DNA from: Protula sp. h YS-2021
Taxonomy: Eukaryota; Annelida; Polychaeta; Sabellida; Serpulidae
Assembly: GCA_949752745.1 (NCBI GenBank)
Contig: OX457028.1
Span: 29,350,445 to 29,414,444 of the forward strand
Direction: 5' to 3'
DNA length: 64,000 nucleotides
The notes beneath the pieces are model-generated. The model was not told the DNA's origin, did not search any database, and saw only the letters and a program-made list of their open reading frames with translations. Below are positions 54,373-64,000 of this stretch, piece by piece. Made by a program: the position numbers and the translations under genes. Position 1 is the first letter of the stretch; each line of letters opens with the position of its first letter.

Positions 54373-55199
54373 TGCAATACTCAGTTAAAACAAAAAATTA
54401 AATACCACCTCCTCTACCTGGCCTTCATTTCAGTGAAAACACCTTCATTTCAGTGAAAACATGTTTATTTATTAATTGCAATAACCTGTAGGATAGTTAT
54501 GGAGGCCATTCCGCAAAGTGGCTTTACCGTGATTACAGTTATCCCGAGTAACTTTTCTTACCAGTGTTAATTGCATTATTTAAGTTTATGTTAAAGAGTC
54601 ACTCAGTGAAGGGACAGAACTGATCAGCTCTGGAAGTATATTAAATCCAAGCATTTCGAGCAGATTTTCTCCAGGGTTACTCAACTAGACTGAGTGAATC
54701 TACTCAGGGTTGCTCTGCAAAATCGCTTTAAATGGCTGGACTTTCAGCACATGTCTTCTAAAATCAGTATAAATATAGCTGCGGTTCTGTGCTAGTTAAA
54801 TCCCCTATTAAACTGCTAGCCAGTGCTGCATCGGATATTTTGTACGTTTATTACTGATTACATCGCAACGGATAATTCGAGGTTAATGTGGATTAAATTA
54901 TCGGCTCAACTTTTCATTTTTGATAATTTTGGAACATAATTTAGTTTTAACATAACTTTGTAAAATCAGAAACTATTTTGTTTTGAAAATCTAAAAGCAC
55001 GCAGACTTCAAAAATGTTTATTGATATATGCCTGTCGTGCAAAGAGGGCATTCAATCAACAAATAGCGAAGTGCGTTGAATGTGAGTACTTCCAACACAG
55101 ACGATGTGGAACGCGAATATTACAAAAAGAATTTTTAAAAGCAAAGAAATGTGAGGTCTTACGATGTAAAATACTGTATGTTTGAAATTTTTAAATTTT
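54373..55199. other. internal part of the DIRS-like element, unrecognised
   Basis: About 0.8 kb between the left inverted repeat and the first recognisable frame. A short direct duplication of cttcatttcagtgaaaac lies at 54422-54460. In an intact DIRS element the recombinase would be expected in this area, but no frame of that kind is visible. Confidence 0.45.
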
Positions 55200-58095
55200 T
55201 TACCTCCACTTGGGGTTTTTTAGGGTTCTGGATTTTTTCCCCTGCACCATATTTTTCGATTTGGTAATTCTAATGGAAGTGCTATTGACAATTGCTGCAG
55301 AGTACGAAACCACGGCTGGGCTGGCCACCGTGGTGCGATTATGGTAACAACTGCTCCTTGCTGTTTTATCACCTCCAATATTGGAAACAGGAACGCTGGT
55401 GAGTTGACAAAATTGTTGTGATGTACCCAGTCCGATTGAGCTAAAGCATCCACCCCTGTTGTACACTGGTGTCTGAAAACTTGTTATATCGGCAAACCTG
55501 TCCATCGTGTGATTTTTAAAAGCCTGAAAACGCTGGAATCCACTTTCCAACTGTATGTGCTGAATTCTGATAGGCGACTGAGTCTGTCGGAATGCCTGTT
55601 CAGAACCCCCGGGTAATGCTTTGCCTGTATTTCCATGTTGAACTCTGCAGCCAATTTGTAAATTGCCTTTGCTATTTAAGTTAAGTCGGGCACATTGTCG
55701 CCTAAATGATTTATAAGTGCTACTGTTGTCACACTGTCTGACCGGATCTGAATGCATTTGTTTGCCAAATCGTTTTTAAATGTCTGTCAAGTTAACAACA
55801 CCGCTAACAATTCCCGATAATTAATTGCTCTTTGTTTTACTACATCAGTCCATGGCCCAGCCGCCTCTTTATCATCACGGACGCCCCCCTCCCCCAGCCT
55901 CAGTCGGAGGCATCAGTGTAAACCTGCTTGTCAATGACTTTTTTAACCATTGGTCGACCGTTCTAAGAATGTAATGCTGACAGCTACCATTCTAAATCCT
56001 TTACGCTAGGTTTGTCGAGGCAAAGAGTGTCCGACCAAGATTTCCTTGTGGACAGTAAGCGATATACGTTACTTTTGTACATGCAATACACTGTCCAGAA
56101 ATACGGGCTATAACACGAGCCGAAGCAGTACTTTTGGCTAATAACCGATGAATGTCTCTTTTCAGTTTCACAATTCTAGGTTCAGGTATAGCTATCCAGG
56201 GACAATCACCTGGTCCAACTGAGTTCAACAGATAACCAATAAAAACGATCTTGGTGCTAGGATTTAGCTCCGATTTAACGTAGTTTATTACTAAACCTAA
56301 CCTCTCGTAGGTTTCGATTAACAGTTCCTTATTTTGTGCGATGTGGTAAATGACGTAAACCGCAATAAATTTTCCCGTAAATATTGGCGGTAAGCGGTGT
56401 GGGCTGATACGTGGTGGAAATCATCTTTACGGTCCACAGAAATAAAACGGTCATTAAACTGCAAGACATCGCATACCACGTCTATCCCTTCGTTTTTAAA
56501 AATACGGCACCGGGATGTGGCTATTTAACGGCCGCAGATCTACAATCAGCCTCAGTTTTTTTCCTTTTTGGCACACAACCTATAGCACTGACGCAATGTG
56601 GTTTTTCACTAACTTGAGAAATGGCACCAGAAAGTAATTATTTCCTTATTTCACTAACCACGAATTGTGATTGTTGAGCAGTAAGTTTATGGTTTTCGAA
56701 AACATACCGAGAGATTTGCGAAGAAAACGGAATTTTTACGCCCTCGTTGATCCAGTCAATCACTTCCTTACTGGCTCCAATTTTATGCCACTCTGCGATG
56801 TGTCTTTTCAGAGAACCTACCACAGATCTCCCTCTCCCCTATTGATACTCATTGTTGTTGTGTGGCCTGTTGGCTGGAGAATGTTGATTTGTAAACTGAC
56901 TTTAAACATCCGGTCTGTGCTGGTAACGACCTCGTCGGGGAAATCTACCGAAACCTCTACCGCGTTTCGAATGGTCCTTTTCCGCAGTTGCCGGTTGGTA
57001 ACGAGAACAAACTGATACAGCGTCCTTCGGGTCAGCAAGCGAATCACTATCGAAGGCCGTAGTATGAAGTTGTTTGTAAAAGCGTGCTATCTGAGAATCG
57101 AACTGATTGTCTAATATAACTGTGGAATATTCAGTCTATAGAAATTTCTGCAACGCACTGGCGACCATAAACCTATCCTGCTTAACACTGTCTACTGATT
57201 GACCGTCGTCGTCGGCTGAAGCTATTTTCACCATATTTACCACAGGACGCAATCAAATTTATGCGATTCTGGTCCTCTCTCTTAAGGCTTGTGCGATCTG
57301 TGGAGAGTTTGAATTCCTCTGGAATTGCTAAAGACGAATAACGTTTTTTCAATGCCTTAAAATCAGCTTGGATGGCGGCAGAGGAGACTATGCCTGACCG
57401 CGCCCCCGATGTGTCCCTTCCTGGCCTGGCATGGCAGATCTATTCGGCCTGGTGTGGCAGTTTGCGTAAGAAGCGTCCTCAACCAAATTCATCCGAGCCT
57501 CTGGAGGTTAACGAAAGTCCCAATTGGAGCTAAACGATTCCGAGTCTTCACAGAAAACCGATTTTATTGGGTTTTCAAGTCTTTCTCCACGTGTTAACAC
57601 AGCATCGAGCTTTCTAGAAACTTCTGTTAAATTTGGTTTTTCTTCTATCTCAGCCACGCGAGAAGATATCGATTCAACAACCTGTATAATGCTATCTAGT
57701 TTCCTTTTCAAATTTGGACTTGATGGCTTATCTTATCAGACATTTTTAGATAAGAATTTTCACAAAGGAGGTACGACCAGCAGCACAACATAACCGGAAG
57801 TTTTAATTCCGTGAACTTCCACAACTACTAATTTCGCTAAACCTTCAAAAAATGGGTAAATAAGCCTGGCAGGGCATAAAGTTAAGGGGGTCCAGTGATC
57901 CCCGGGATCCCTGAAACTTGGCTTGGGGCCCCTGTAATTTCTGTCTGGGGGGACCCCAGTGTCTTCTTATAATTCGCCTGTTTCCAGACCCCACGACTTT
58001 GTCACGGGACCCACGACATTCCCGGGCTAAAGAGTATTGCATTGAAAAGAAGCGTGCAAACTGATAATAAATTATGCCGAATTAATCTCGGTTGT

Positions 58096-58297
58096 AATTT
58101 TTCTCATCTCAAAGAGGGTACAAAATGACTTAAAAAGGTACAAAATGGTAAGGTACAAAGTTGCAGAAACGGTACAAAACGTCTTTCGCGAACTTACAAA
58201 GTGCCCCAAAAAAGGTACAAAACGTATTTTGCGAAGGTACAAAATGGCAAGGTACAAAGTGGCAAAGGTACAAAATGTCCCAAGAACCCACCATGTA
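58096..58297 (-). repeat. right GTACC-rich inverted terminal repeat
   Basis: The reverse complement partner of 54205-54372, containing ggtacaaaatggtaaggtac, ggtacaaaacgtctttcgcg and ggtacaaaatggcaaggtac, and ending cccaccatg. Confidence 0.8.
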
Positions 58298-59203
58298 TCC
58301 AGACTCAGATCCAGGAAATCCACACCCCCGAAAGGTACATCTAGGCATGGGTACTCTCGCGTTATCTAAATGGGTGTCCATTGAAAGTGTGAATCTCGTC
58401 AATAGAATGCGGCGAACACAATTTGAGTCTCCCCATGGATCCGGGTTTAGATAAAACTAACTGAAACCCCAAACGGCACATCTAGGCATAAGGGTTTTTA
58501 GGGTATCTGATACAGCCGATAAGGTAGGAGCATACTTTATTTGAAGTTCGGCTAATTTTCACTGTTTTCCTGGTCCTGAATTCACTTTCATCATCTACAG
58601 CTTTAAATATTCGAATATTTTGAAGATTCGTTAATTTGAACTACAGTTGTCGGACCCATTATTTTGGTTTATATTGTTTCATACCAGGTTAAATTCGGTT
58701 TATTTGAAGTTTATGAATCGTCAGTTACCAAATTTGGCAGTGCCTGTTCACAAACACATAAAGGATCTGTTTACTAAACAATAACAAAGGGGTGCTCAGA
58801 TCCGAATAAGGCATGCCACAGCTGCAACAGTTGCGCTAAGACACCATATGGAAATGTACGATTGCACCTCTAAGTCTTTGAACAGGGAGATTGAAAATGA
58901 AAATGTAACGAAAGGGAGACCTTTTGAAGCAAAGAATTGTGGCTTTATGGGTAAGATCACGAGGAATTACGAAGCTCTCCGAGAAGAGCTGGTGATCACT
59001 TTTAATTTGGGGGCAAACAGGTCACATATACTGTAGTATAAAAATACAGATATTCAAATAAAATAATAGTTTTTTTCTAATAAACAGTGAACAGAATATT
59101 CAACTCACTGAAAATCATTAAATTACACTTGTCGTTCCACTGGCTATAAAGGCGTGGTTGCAAGTCATACCTCAAAATTAGCCAAAGTGGGTGATTTTAA
59201 ATA
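58298..59203. other. unique and repeat-derived sequence
   Basis: It contains a small direct repeat (cgaaaggtacatctaggcat and acggcacatctaggcataag) and tttgaagttcggctaatttt / ttaaattcggtttatttgaa words that resemble eroded DNA-transposon ends. No gene is seen. Confidence 0.5.
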
Positions 59204-60056
59204 CAGACGAAACCGGTTAATCGCATAGCCAGTTTGCCAAGCCCTGTTATCCGTTTATCCGATATGTACGTTTATCCGGTGTACTCTTTCCGTGCTTATT
59301 TTTTCATTTGCGGCAGTTATTAGACGTGCACCCCGCCCCTCCTCATCCCCGCGTTTCATTTTTCCAACAGAAAAGAAAAATAACGATTGCTTAAAGAAAA
59401 ATAACGATTGCTTAGGTCTTTTCATTTCGATTTCCTTTCTGCCATTTTTACGAATTAACCATAACCGACACATTTCGAACTATAAATGGCAAAATTTCTT
59501 TTTGGCTGCGTATTTAAATGATGACTTCGCGCTCACGATTATCTGAGGCAACGTGGGGATTGAGGGTTTCAGGCCATTATTAGTGAGAGCTCAGGCAGCG
59601 CGGGGATTAGGAGATGCAGCCCATTATCTAGCGTCAGCTAAGGCAGTGCGGGGATTAAGATAAAGGTCATTATCTAGTGAGAGCTGAGAGAGTGCGGTGA
59701 TTAAGAGTTCGAGACTCATTGTTAACAACCGCGAGTGGGGTTGGTACATGTACACAATGGGTCAAGCAAACAGAAGACAATGCATTAGAAAAATAAACGA
59801 GGAGCAGCTCACTCCCTTAGTTCGCTTTAAGTGTGGCACTGTTTGGATAGTCACCCAGAATTATGCAATTAACCGGTGTGCTTGGCATTTTAACGTGAAA
59901 AAGCTATGCGTTTATCCAGTTTATGCGATTAAACGGTATGCAATTATCCGGTTAAATTTCCAATAGATAGCATTGGAAATGGTTTGGGATTTGCGAATAA
60001 TATGCGGTTAACCGATTTATGCGTTTAACCGGTATGCGATTAAGTGATTTCATCTG
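59204..60056. mobile_element. TA-flanked miniature inverted-repeat element
   Basis: Left end TA then CAGACGAAACCGGTTAATCG; right end, read inward on the other strand, TA then CAGATGAAATCACTTAATCG. The 853-bp element has TA target duplications and CAG-starting ends, as in Tc1/mariner/pogo-type transposons. Sub-terminal regions repeat gcgattaaacggtatgca and gtttatccgg words. The middle holds a tandem repeat (59560-59710). No transposase frame exists, so it is non-autonomous. Confidence 0.75.
59560..59710. repeat. tandem repeat inside the miniature element
   Basis: Three to four units of about 50 bp with the core gcagtgcggggattaaga, then cattatctagtgagagct. Confidence 0.8.
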
Positions 60057-60069
60057 TACTTGGTGCGAT

Positions 60070-60190
60070 TACTTCCCAGTTGGACTACGGCCCAGTTGGA
60101 CAACGAATTAGACCAGTCCAACTGGGATCAGGAAATCGTAGTCTAACTGGACCGTAGTCCAGCTGGGACGTTGTCCAACTGGGTAGTCAT
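60070..60190. repeat. compact foldback of CCCAGTTGGAC units
   Basis: Two units in one direction (cccagttggactacgg and cccagttggacaacg) are matched by later reverse complements (ccgtagtccagctggga and cgttgtccaactggg), with intermediate agtccaactggga and gtagtctaactgg. The 120-base block can fold into alternative stems. Confidence 0.85.
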
Positions 60191-60314
60191 TGTTCGGGCA
60201 ACACTGAAATTTTCGTCAGTTCGGTTAATTTGAATTTCGGTTAATTTGAATTTTTTCTTGATTTTGAGCCCTTCCAATTAAACGTGATCGCCTGCACATG
60301 AATTTGCGGTTTCC

Positions 60315-61035
60315 TGACAAAAGGTCGAGAGACAAGCGATTGAGGGACAAAAGGCTGAACATGGAAAACGAGATATTTTTAAAGATTTGTCAAATAAAAA
60401 AGATGTTTAGTTGTAAGTTCAAATGATTTATTTATTAAACACAGTTTTTTAAAGTTCAAACGTTAATTAGGCGTTTAATAACGATTTGGCAGACCGACTC
60501 CGGTGTGTGATCGATAACGAGATGAAATTTGGCCACAAAATAATTACAAATAAAAATCAAACTCCGGTGTGTGATGGATTAAACTTGAATTCATTTTAAA
60601 CTTACTCCAGTGTTTAATTTGACATCTCCCGGGTTTTGATAAATTGCAATTCCTAATTGCCTAACTTTCAGATGCTCTCTTTGATTGATTAGGCTCAAGT
60701 TTAAGTGCAATTCCACGAGTGCTTTTATGATATCAGTGAACTAAATGGAAGAAATTAACTGCACCTTGAAGTAATCTCACACAGATCTTGTGAAATAACA
60801 ATCTCTGTTCCCAGTGTAATAACAGAAAAAAGAACCTTTGATCTTACTGCTTACAACGCTGTAGTTTTGAAATAAAAATTTGAAATATTTTCCTCAGCAA
60901 TTAAAAAAAAACGGTAAAAAAAAATTTTGTCGGGTTTTAAAGTTTCGACCTTTTGTCGCTGAAGCTTTTGTCGCTCGACCTCGAGCTTTTGTCGTCAAAG
61001 TTTTGCCGTTCGACATTTGACATTTTGTCATGGAT
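60315..61035. repeat. possible inverted-repeat element with GTCGAGCGACAAAAG ends
   Basis: The left side has gacaaaaggtcgagagacaa and gagggacaaaaggct; the right side has the opposite strand words ccttttgtcgctgaag, cttttgtcgctcgacc and gagcttttgtcgtc. The arms enclose about 0.6 kb of AT-rich sequence without a frame. The boundaries are approximate. Confidence 0.45.
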
Positions 61036-61828
61036 CCAAATTTGTTCCGTTCAACAGATTTTGAGATATGATCAAATCTCTTATAGTATACCAATTGGTA
61101 TAATACACAATATTTGATATGATGCGGGGAGATTCCGAATGTAAAAAGTTCGAGTCCTGATATTTCTCGAGCTTCGCATCACTAACCAACCAATCAATTT
61201 GTTACGTTATCAAATATTAATTTGACGCATCGAAAAGTTGTGGGGTTAAAACGTGTGACATTTTAGCAAGCGACATTTAGCCGAAATGGTATATACATTT
61301 GGCCGAGATTTATAATTGAGGGGGATGTATTTTTTAGCTGATTCGTCAAACTGCGCCTGTTGAAATTTCAATTGCGAAATAGCATGATTTAAAAAAAAAC
61401 AACAACCCATTTTAGATACACTGAATTGTTTTGCGGAACAGCTGAGCCTGTTTATCTGATGATATTGGGTACTTTGTTTTCTATGAATTCTGTAGGGAAA
61501 TTAGCAACTGCAGTTCGCTTATAATCGCAATTTAATAGTTTCTTAATTACTACAATTTCGTGCGACTGATGGCTCGATCAATGAAATGTTGTACAATTTC
61601 AACGTCTTGTACCGGTATTTACTGTGGGTGTAGGAAAATGTGGTATTGGAACATGGTAACGAAGAAAAGGTAAATCCGTCAAATAGTTTTAGAGATACGG
61701 CTCTAAAAACCCTGCCGATGCACAGAGGGACGGACGGACGCGCTGCATTTTTATATCCCATGGCACCGACAACAAAATGATCAGGATAACCCATCGTAGC
61801 AGGTCAGCACGGCGAACTAGAACGGCCA
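61036..61828. repeat. probable SINE-like relic
   Basis: A B-box-like agttcgagtcctg (61147-61159) and, downstream, gtcaaatagttttagagata and a gacggacggacg tail (61729-61740) have the same order of landmarks as the 53.4-kb element. The A box is not clear. Confidence 0.35.
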
Positions 61829-62110
61829 ATGCACACCAACATCACTGTAAACTGGGATTATAGTAGTCTTTTTAATCCGGGTCTAGAAGGTGGTCACTAC
61901 AGAGGTTTTACTGTAAGTTTTTTTTTATCCGGGTCACGACAGACAGGTTTTACTTTTCGTCTTTCTGTCCGAGTCTGGAAGGCGCTCGCTAAAAACAGGT
62001 TTAACTCTACACCTCTTATCCCGATCGAGGAGTGCAAGTCTTTTTCTAAGGGTTTAACTGTTGTCTATTTTATAGACCTGTCTTGAAGGTCGCTATATAA
62101 CAAATTCTCT
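61829..62110. repeat. degenerate tandem repeat of a transposon end
   Basis: Three to four units containing gtctttttaatccgggtcta, gaaggtggtcactacagagg and ttttactgt, progressively diverged to the right. Confidence 0.55.
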
Positions 62111-62345
62111 ATTCCATTGTTTTTTCATCGCGCCATCCCGCCCCCCCCCTCCTCCCCAGCGCCGTCTAATGCAGTTACGGGTCTAAACGTAACCCTTAAC
62201 CTCGTACTCCTTTCAAGATATAGGTCTGTGCCCAAACTGTACTTACACTCATGATATATACCTTGTTTTCGTACATTCTCACTGGCCAAAAAAACACAAG
62301 AAAGACACCCTTTATAACTGTACAGTAGATGACTCGCCTCGATCG

Positions 62346-62371
62346 GGGCGGGGGGGGGGGGGTGGGGGGGG
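62346..62371. repeat. poly-G tract
   Basis: A run of G with one T interruption. Confidence 0.9.
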
Positions 62372-62595
62372 GGAAATAGAGGTGAGGGAACATATTTGTG
62401 CAAAAATGGTGAGCAGCGTGTCGTAGCAAAAGAAAGCAGATGACCCACTTGAAAATAATTCCAGGTGCTGCAAGAAAATGTTACGTAACCGCTCCCATAT
62501 GGCAGTGAAAACAAGGTCGTTGTGATCCCAGTAAAATCAATAGATAGCCCTGCACAGGCGTGTAAATACGACTATAACAGAAAAGCCCACAGAAA

Positions 62596-63360
62596 ATGCT
62601 GTGTTATGCTATCTCCCGCCAGCTGCGAAAACGTGTGCACTGGTTGACAAAGATACTCTCTCCCATCGCCGCTCATCAAACCCCACTCGCTCACCCGCTC
62701 ACCTCGGAACGGCTCTGCATTGGTACCCCCCTCCCCCCTCTCCCCGCTCATCACACTGGGTGCTACCGAACCTCCCTTCCCCAAAACAGATAGGAGAAGG
62801 GGGTGAGGCGAGAGTTTGAAATCACGTTTTGACGTCATGGCGTCACGCGTTTTCCAACATGCATCAACTACAACAGCAAAGGGGCAGTCTAAGTCCAATC
62901 ATAATCCCACAATGTTTGAAGCTAATCCGACTTGTTGTTCGAGAGTTATCGTGTTAACAAAGCAAAGTGTCCACAACACGTGTTGACGTCATATGACGCC
63001 ATGCGTTGCTCTACATAAGCCAAATACCATATGAACTGTCGGAATCACTGAAGGCATTAATGTACCAAGTTTGAAGCTGATCCTAAGATTCGTTTTGAAA
63101 TTACAGTGTCGACGCGATTTTCATATTCTGACGTTCTATGACGTCACACGTTATCCAATTTATGTTAAATACACTGACAACCGGCGGACCAACCAAATGA
63201 TTAATACCACCAAGTTTGAACCTGATCCGACGTGTCGTTCGAAAGTTAGTGTGTTAACAAAATCAAGTGTCTACAACAGACGCATACACATACATATAGA
63301 AAGTACAAAAGCAAAATGTTTCCCCTCTACGGGGAGGGGGGGGGGGGGGGGGCTAAATGT
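62596..63360. repeat. dispersed TGACGTCA-containing repeat, copy 2
   Basis: The same landmarks as copy 1 at 43259: ggaacggctctgcattggta, cacgttttgacgtcatgg, three accaagtttgaa.ctgatcc subunits, and gcaaaatgtttcccctctac followed by poly-G. It has one more subunit than copy 1. Confidence 0.85.
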
Positions 63361-63627
63361 GTCTAATGATTGGGTGATGACGGTACCCGGTGTCCAGCCT
63401 TCACACAGGCCGTCCGAAGTGGACAAACATACCGGACGTATCAGCTCTGAATATGTCCGGTCATATGGGTTATTTTCGTATATTGTGAAGGTCAGAGCGT
63501 CCCTTAGCGTTTGTGGGCATTTTCATTGACTTCAATATCAACTCAGTGTACAGTCTTCGGGCCATTATAGTAGGAGATAGTTTTAACATTCGATGGCGTT
63601 CTGGGCTAAAAAAACCAAAAAAACAAG

Positions 63628-63887
63628 TTTGTCCAAGGACAAAGTCCCAGCTTACGAAAAGCAATAAGACCCATTCCAGCGTGCGTAAGCGAAGGAATTT
63701 CCCTGAAATATCAAGCTTCAAAAGATGAGACGGCAAAGAGCTAGCTCAATAATTAATTTAGCACCGGACCAGAACATAGATCGATAAATGCATACAAAGA
63801 TTTCTTTCCCAGAAAAATGGGGAACAGATTTTTTGTATATCTGGTAGACCGGATAGTTCGCCATAGATGCCTTCAAACAACGCTCGC
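63628..63887 (+). repeat. conserved head preceding the 51-bp satellite, copy 3
   Basis: Nearly identical to the head at 34683-34950, with the same order: acaagtttgtccaaggac, aaaagatgagacggcaaaga, caccggaccagaacatagat and gatagttcgccatagatgcc. Confidence 0.9.
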
Positions 63888-64000
63888 ATTTCGGACCAGT
63901 GCGCATATTTATGTAACTTGCCTCGATGCGCGGTTCTAATTCAGACAAGTGCGCATGTTTATTTAATTTGCGTTGATGCGCGGCTCTCATTTTGGAACAG
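63888..64000 (+). repeat. 51-bp satellite array, block 3 (cut by window edge)
   Basis: The first two units and part of a third, with the same variants as the first units of block 1. The array continues beyond the window. Confidence 0.9.

Larger units (their letters stand above)
54205..58297 (-). mobile_element. DIRS-like tyrosine-recombinase-type retroelement, degenerate
   Basis: A 4.1-kb unit bracketed by GTACC-rich inverted repeats (54205-54372 and 58096-58297). Between them, minus-strand fragments in order are a coiled gag-like piece (57508-57711), RT entry GSLKRHIAEWHKIG (56638-56823), SVDRKDDFHHV with YRQYLR (about 56370-56450), LGLVINYVKSEL and FIGYLLNSVGPG (about 56210-56310), ARVIARISGQ (about 56080) and an RNase H/capsid-side piece APRWPAQPWF (about 55310-55345). 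These are the pattern of DIRS/Ngaro-type polymerases. The stretch that should hold the catalytic DD box is absent, several frames are shifted, and no tyrosine recombinase was identified, so it is dead. Inverted ends favour DIRS proper over Ngaro. Confidence 0.65.
53937..64000. other. VPS35L 5' intron or upstream region, repeats only
   Basis: Ten kilobases without a recognisable VPS35L exon. It holds the DIRS-like element, the TA-flanked miniature element, foldbacks, the second TGACGTCA repeat, poly-G tracts and the third head plus satellite at the right edge. AT-rich unique sequence fills the gaps (58.5-59.2, 61.2-61.8 and 62.1-62.6 kb). Confidence 0.6.

Noticed and set aside
55200..55757. 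185-codon minus-strand frame as a protein
   Set aside because: It is an alternative frame of the DIRS-like element. The polymerase-like motifs (APRWPAQPWF) are in a different frame.

Overview
The window is animal nuclear DNA, AT-rich (about one third GC by eye) and dominated by introns and repeats. Two multi-exon genes are recognisable, arranged tail to tail. The repeat content (RTE/CR1-type and L1-type LINEs, a DIRS-like element with inverted terminal repeats, TA-flanked miniature elements, short elements ending in GACGGACGG-type tails, and satellites) suggests a marine invertebrate, possibly a mollusc or other lophotrochozoan. That taxonomic guess is weak. The two gene calls are much firmer.

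1-20.7 kb, plus strand: the 3' part of a non-fibrillar, membrane-type (MACIT, type XIII/XXIII/XXV-like) collagen gene. Eight short Gly-X-Y exons, all in phase 0, lead to the cysteine-containing C-terminal module GLDAPCP..G..GLP.P.CG. This module is present twice, as two similar exons 1.4 kb apart (13840-13923 and 15338-15411) that end in different phases. Each fits a different downstream basic-tail exon (17573 and 20412), so the gene seems able to make alternative C-termini.

20.7-25.4 kb is the intergenic stretch between the two 3' ends.

25.4-53.9 kb, minus strand: the C-terminal half (11 exons, 454 codons) of VPS35L (C16orf62), the VPS35-like core subunit of the endosomal Retriever/Commander complex. 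Exon phases fit from end to end and the stop codon is present. The N-terminal half lies upstream, probably beyond 64 kb, and no further exon was found. Two exons are involved in local tandem duplications: the 5' splice site of the 31287-31401 exon is the last unit of a 34-bp minisatellite, and the 27379-27544 exon has a frameshifted partial copy beside it.

The VPS35L introns hold most of the unusual material. These include a 51-bp satellite with a conserved single-copy head that recurs in three places (34.7-37.8, 44.6-45.7 and 63.6-64.0 kb), a 114-bp satellite open for 709 codons (39.0-41.4 kb), and a dimeric 155-bp satellite (45.7-47.0 kb). There is also a 1.7-kb inverted-repeat-bounded element rich in TCAAGGTCA motifs (32.3-34.0 kb). 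A nearly complete LINE (48.37-51.50 kb) with a 13-bp target duplication sits inside an older, oppositely oriented L1-like element.

54-64 kb: a degenerate DIRS-like element bracketed by GTACC-rich inverted repeats (54.2-58.3 kb), an 853-bp TA-flanked miniature inverted-repeat element (59.2-60.06 kb), a compact foldback, and further dispersed repeats. No functional gene is supported there.
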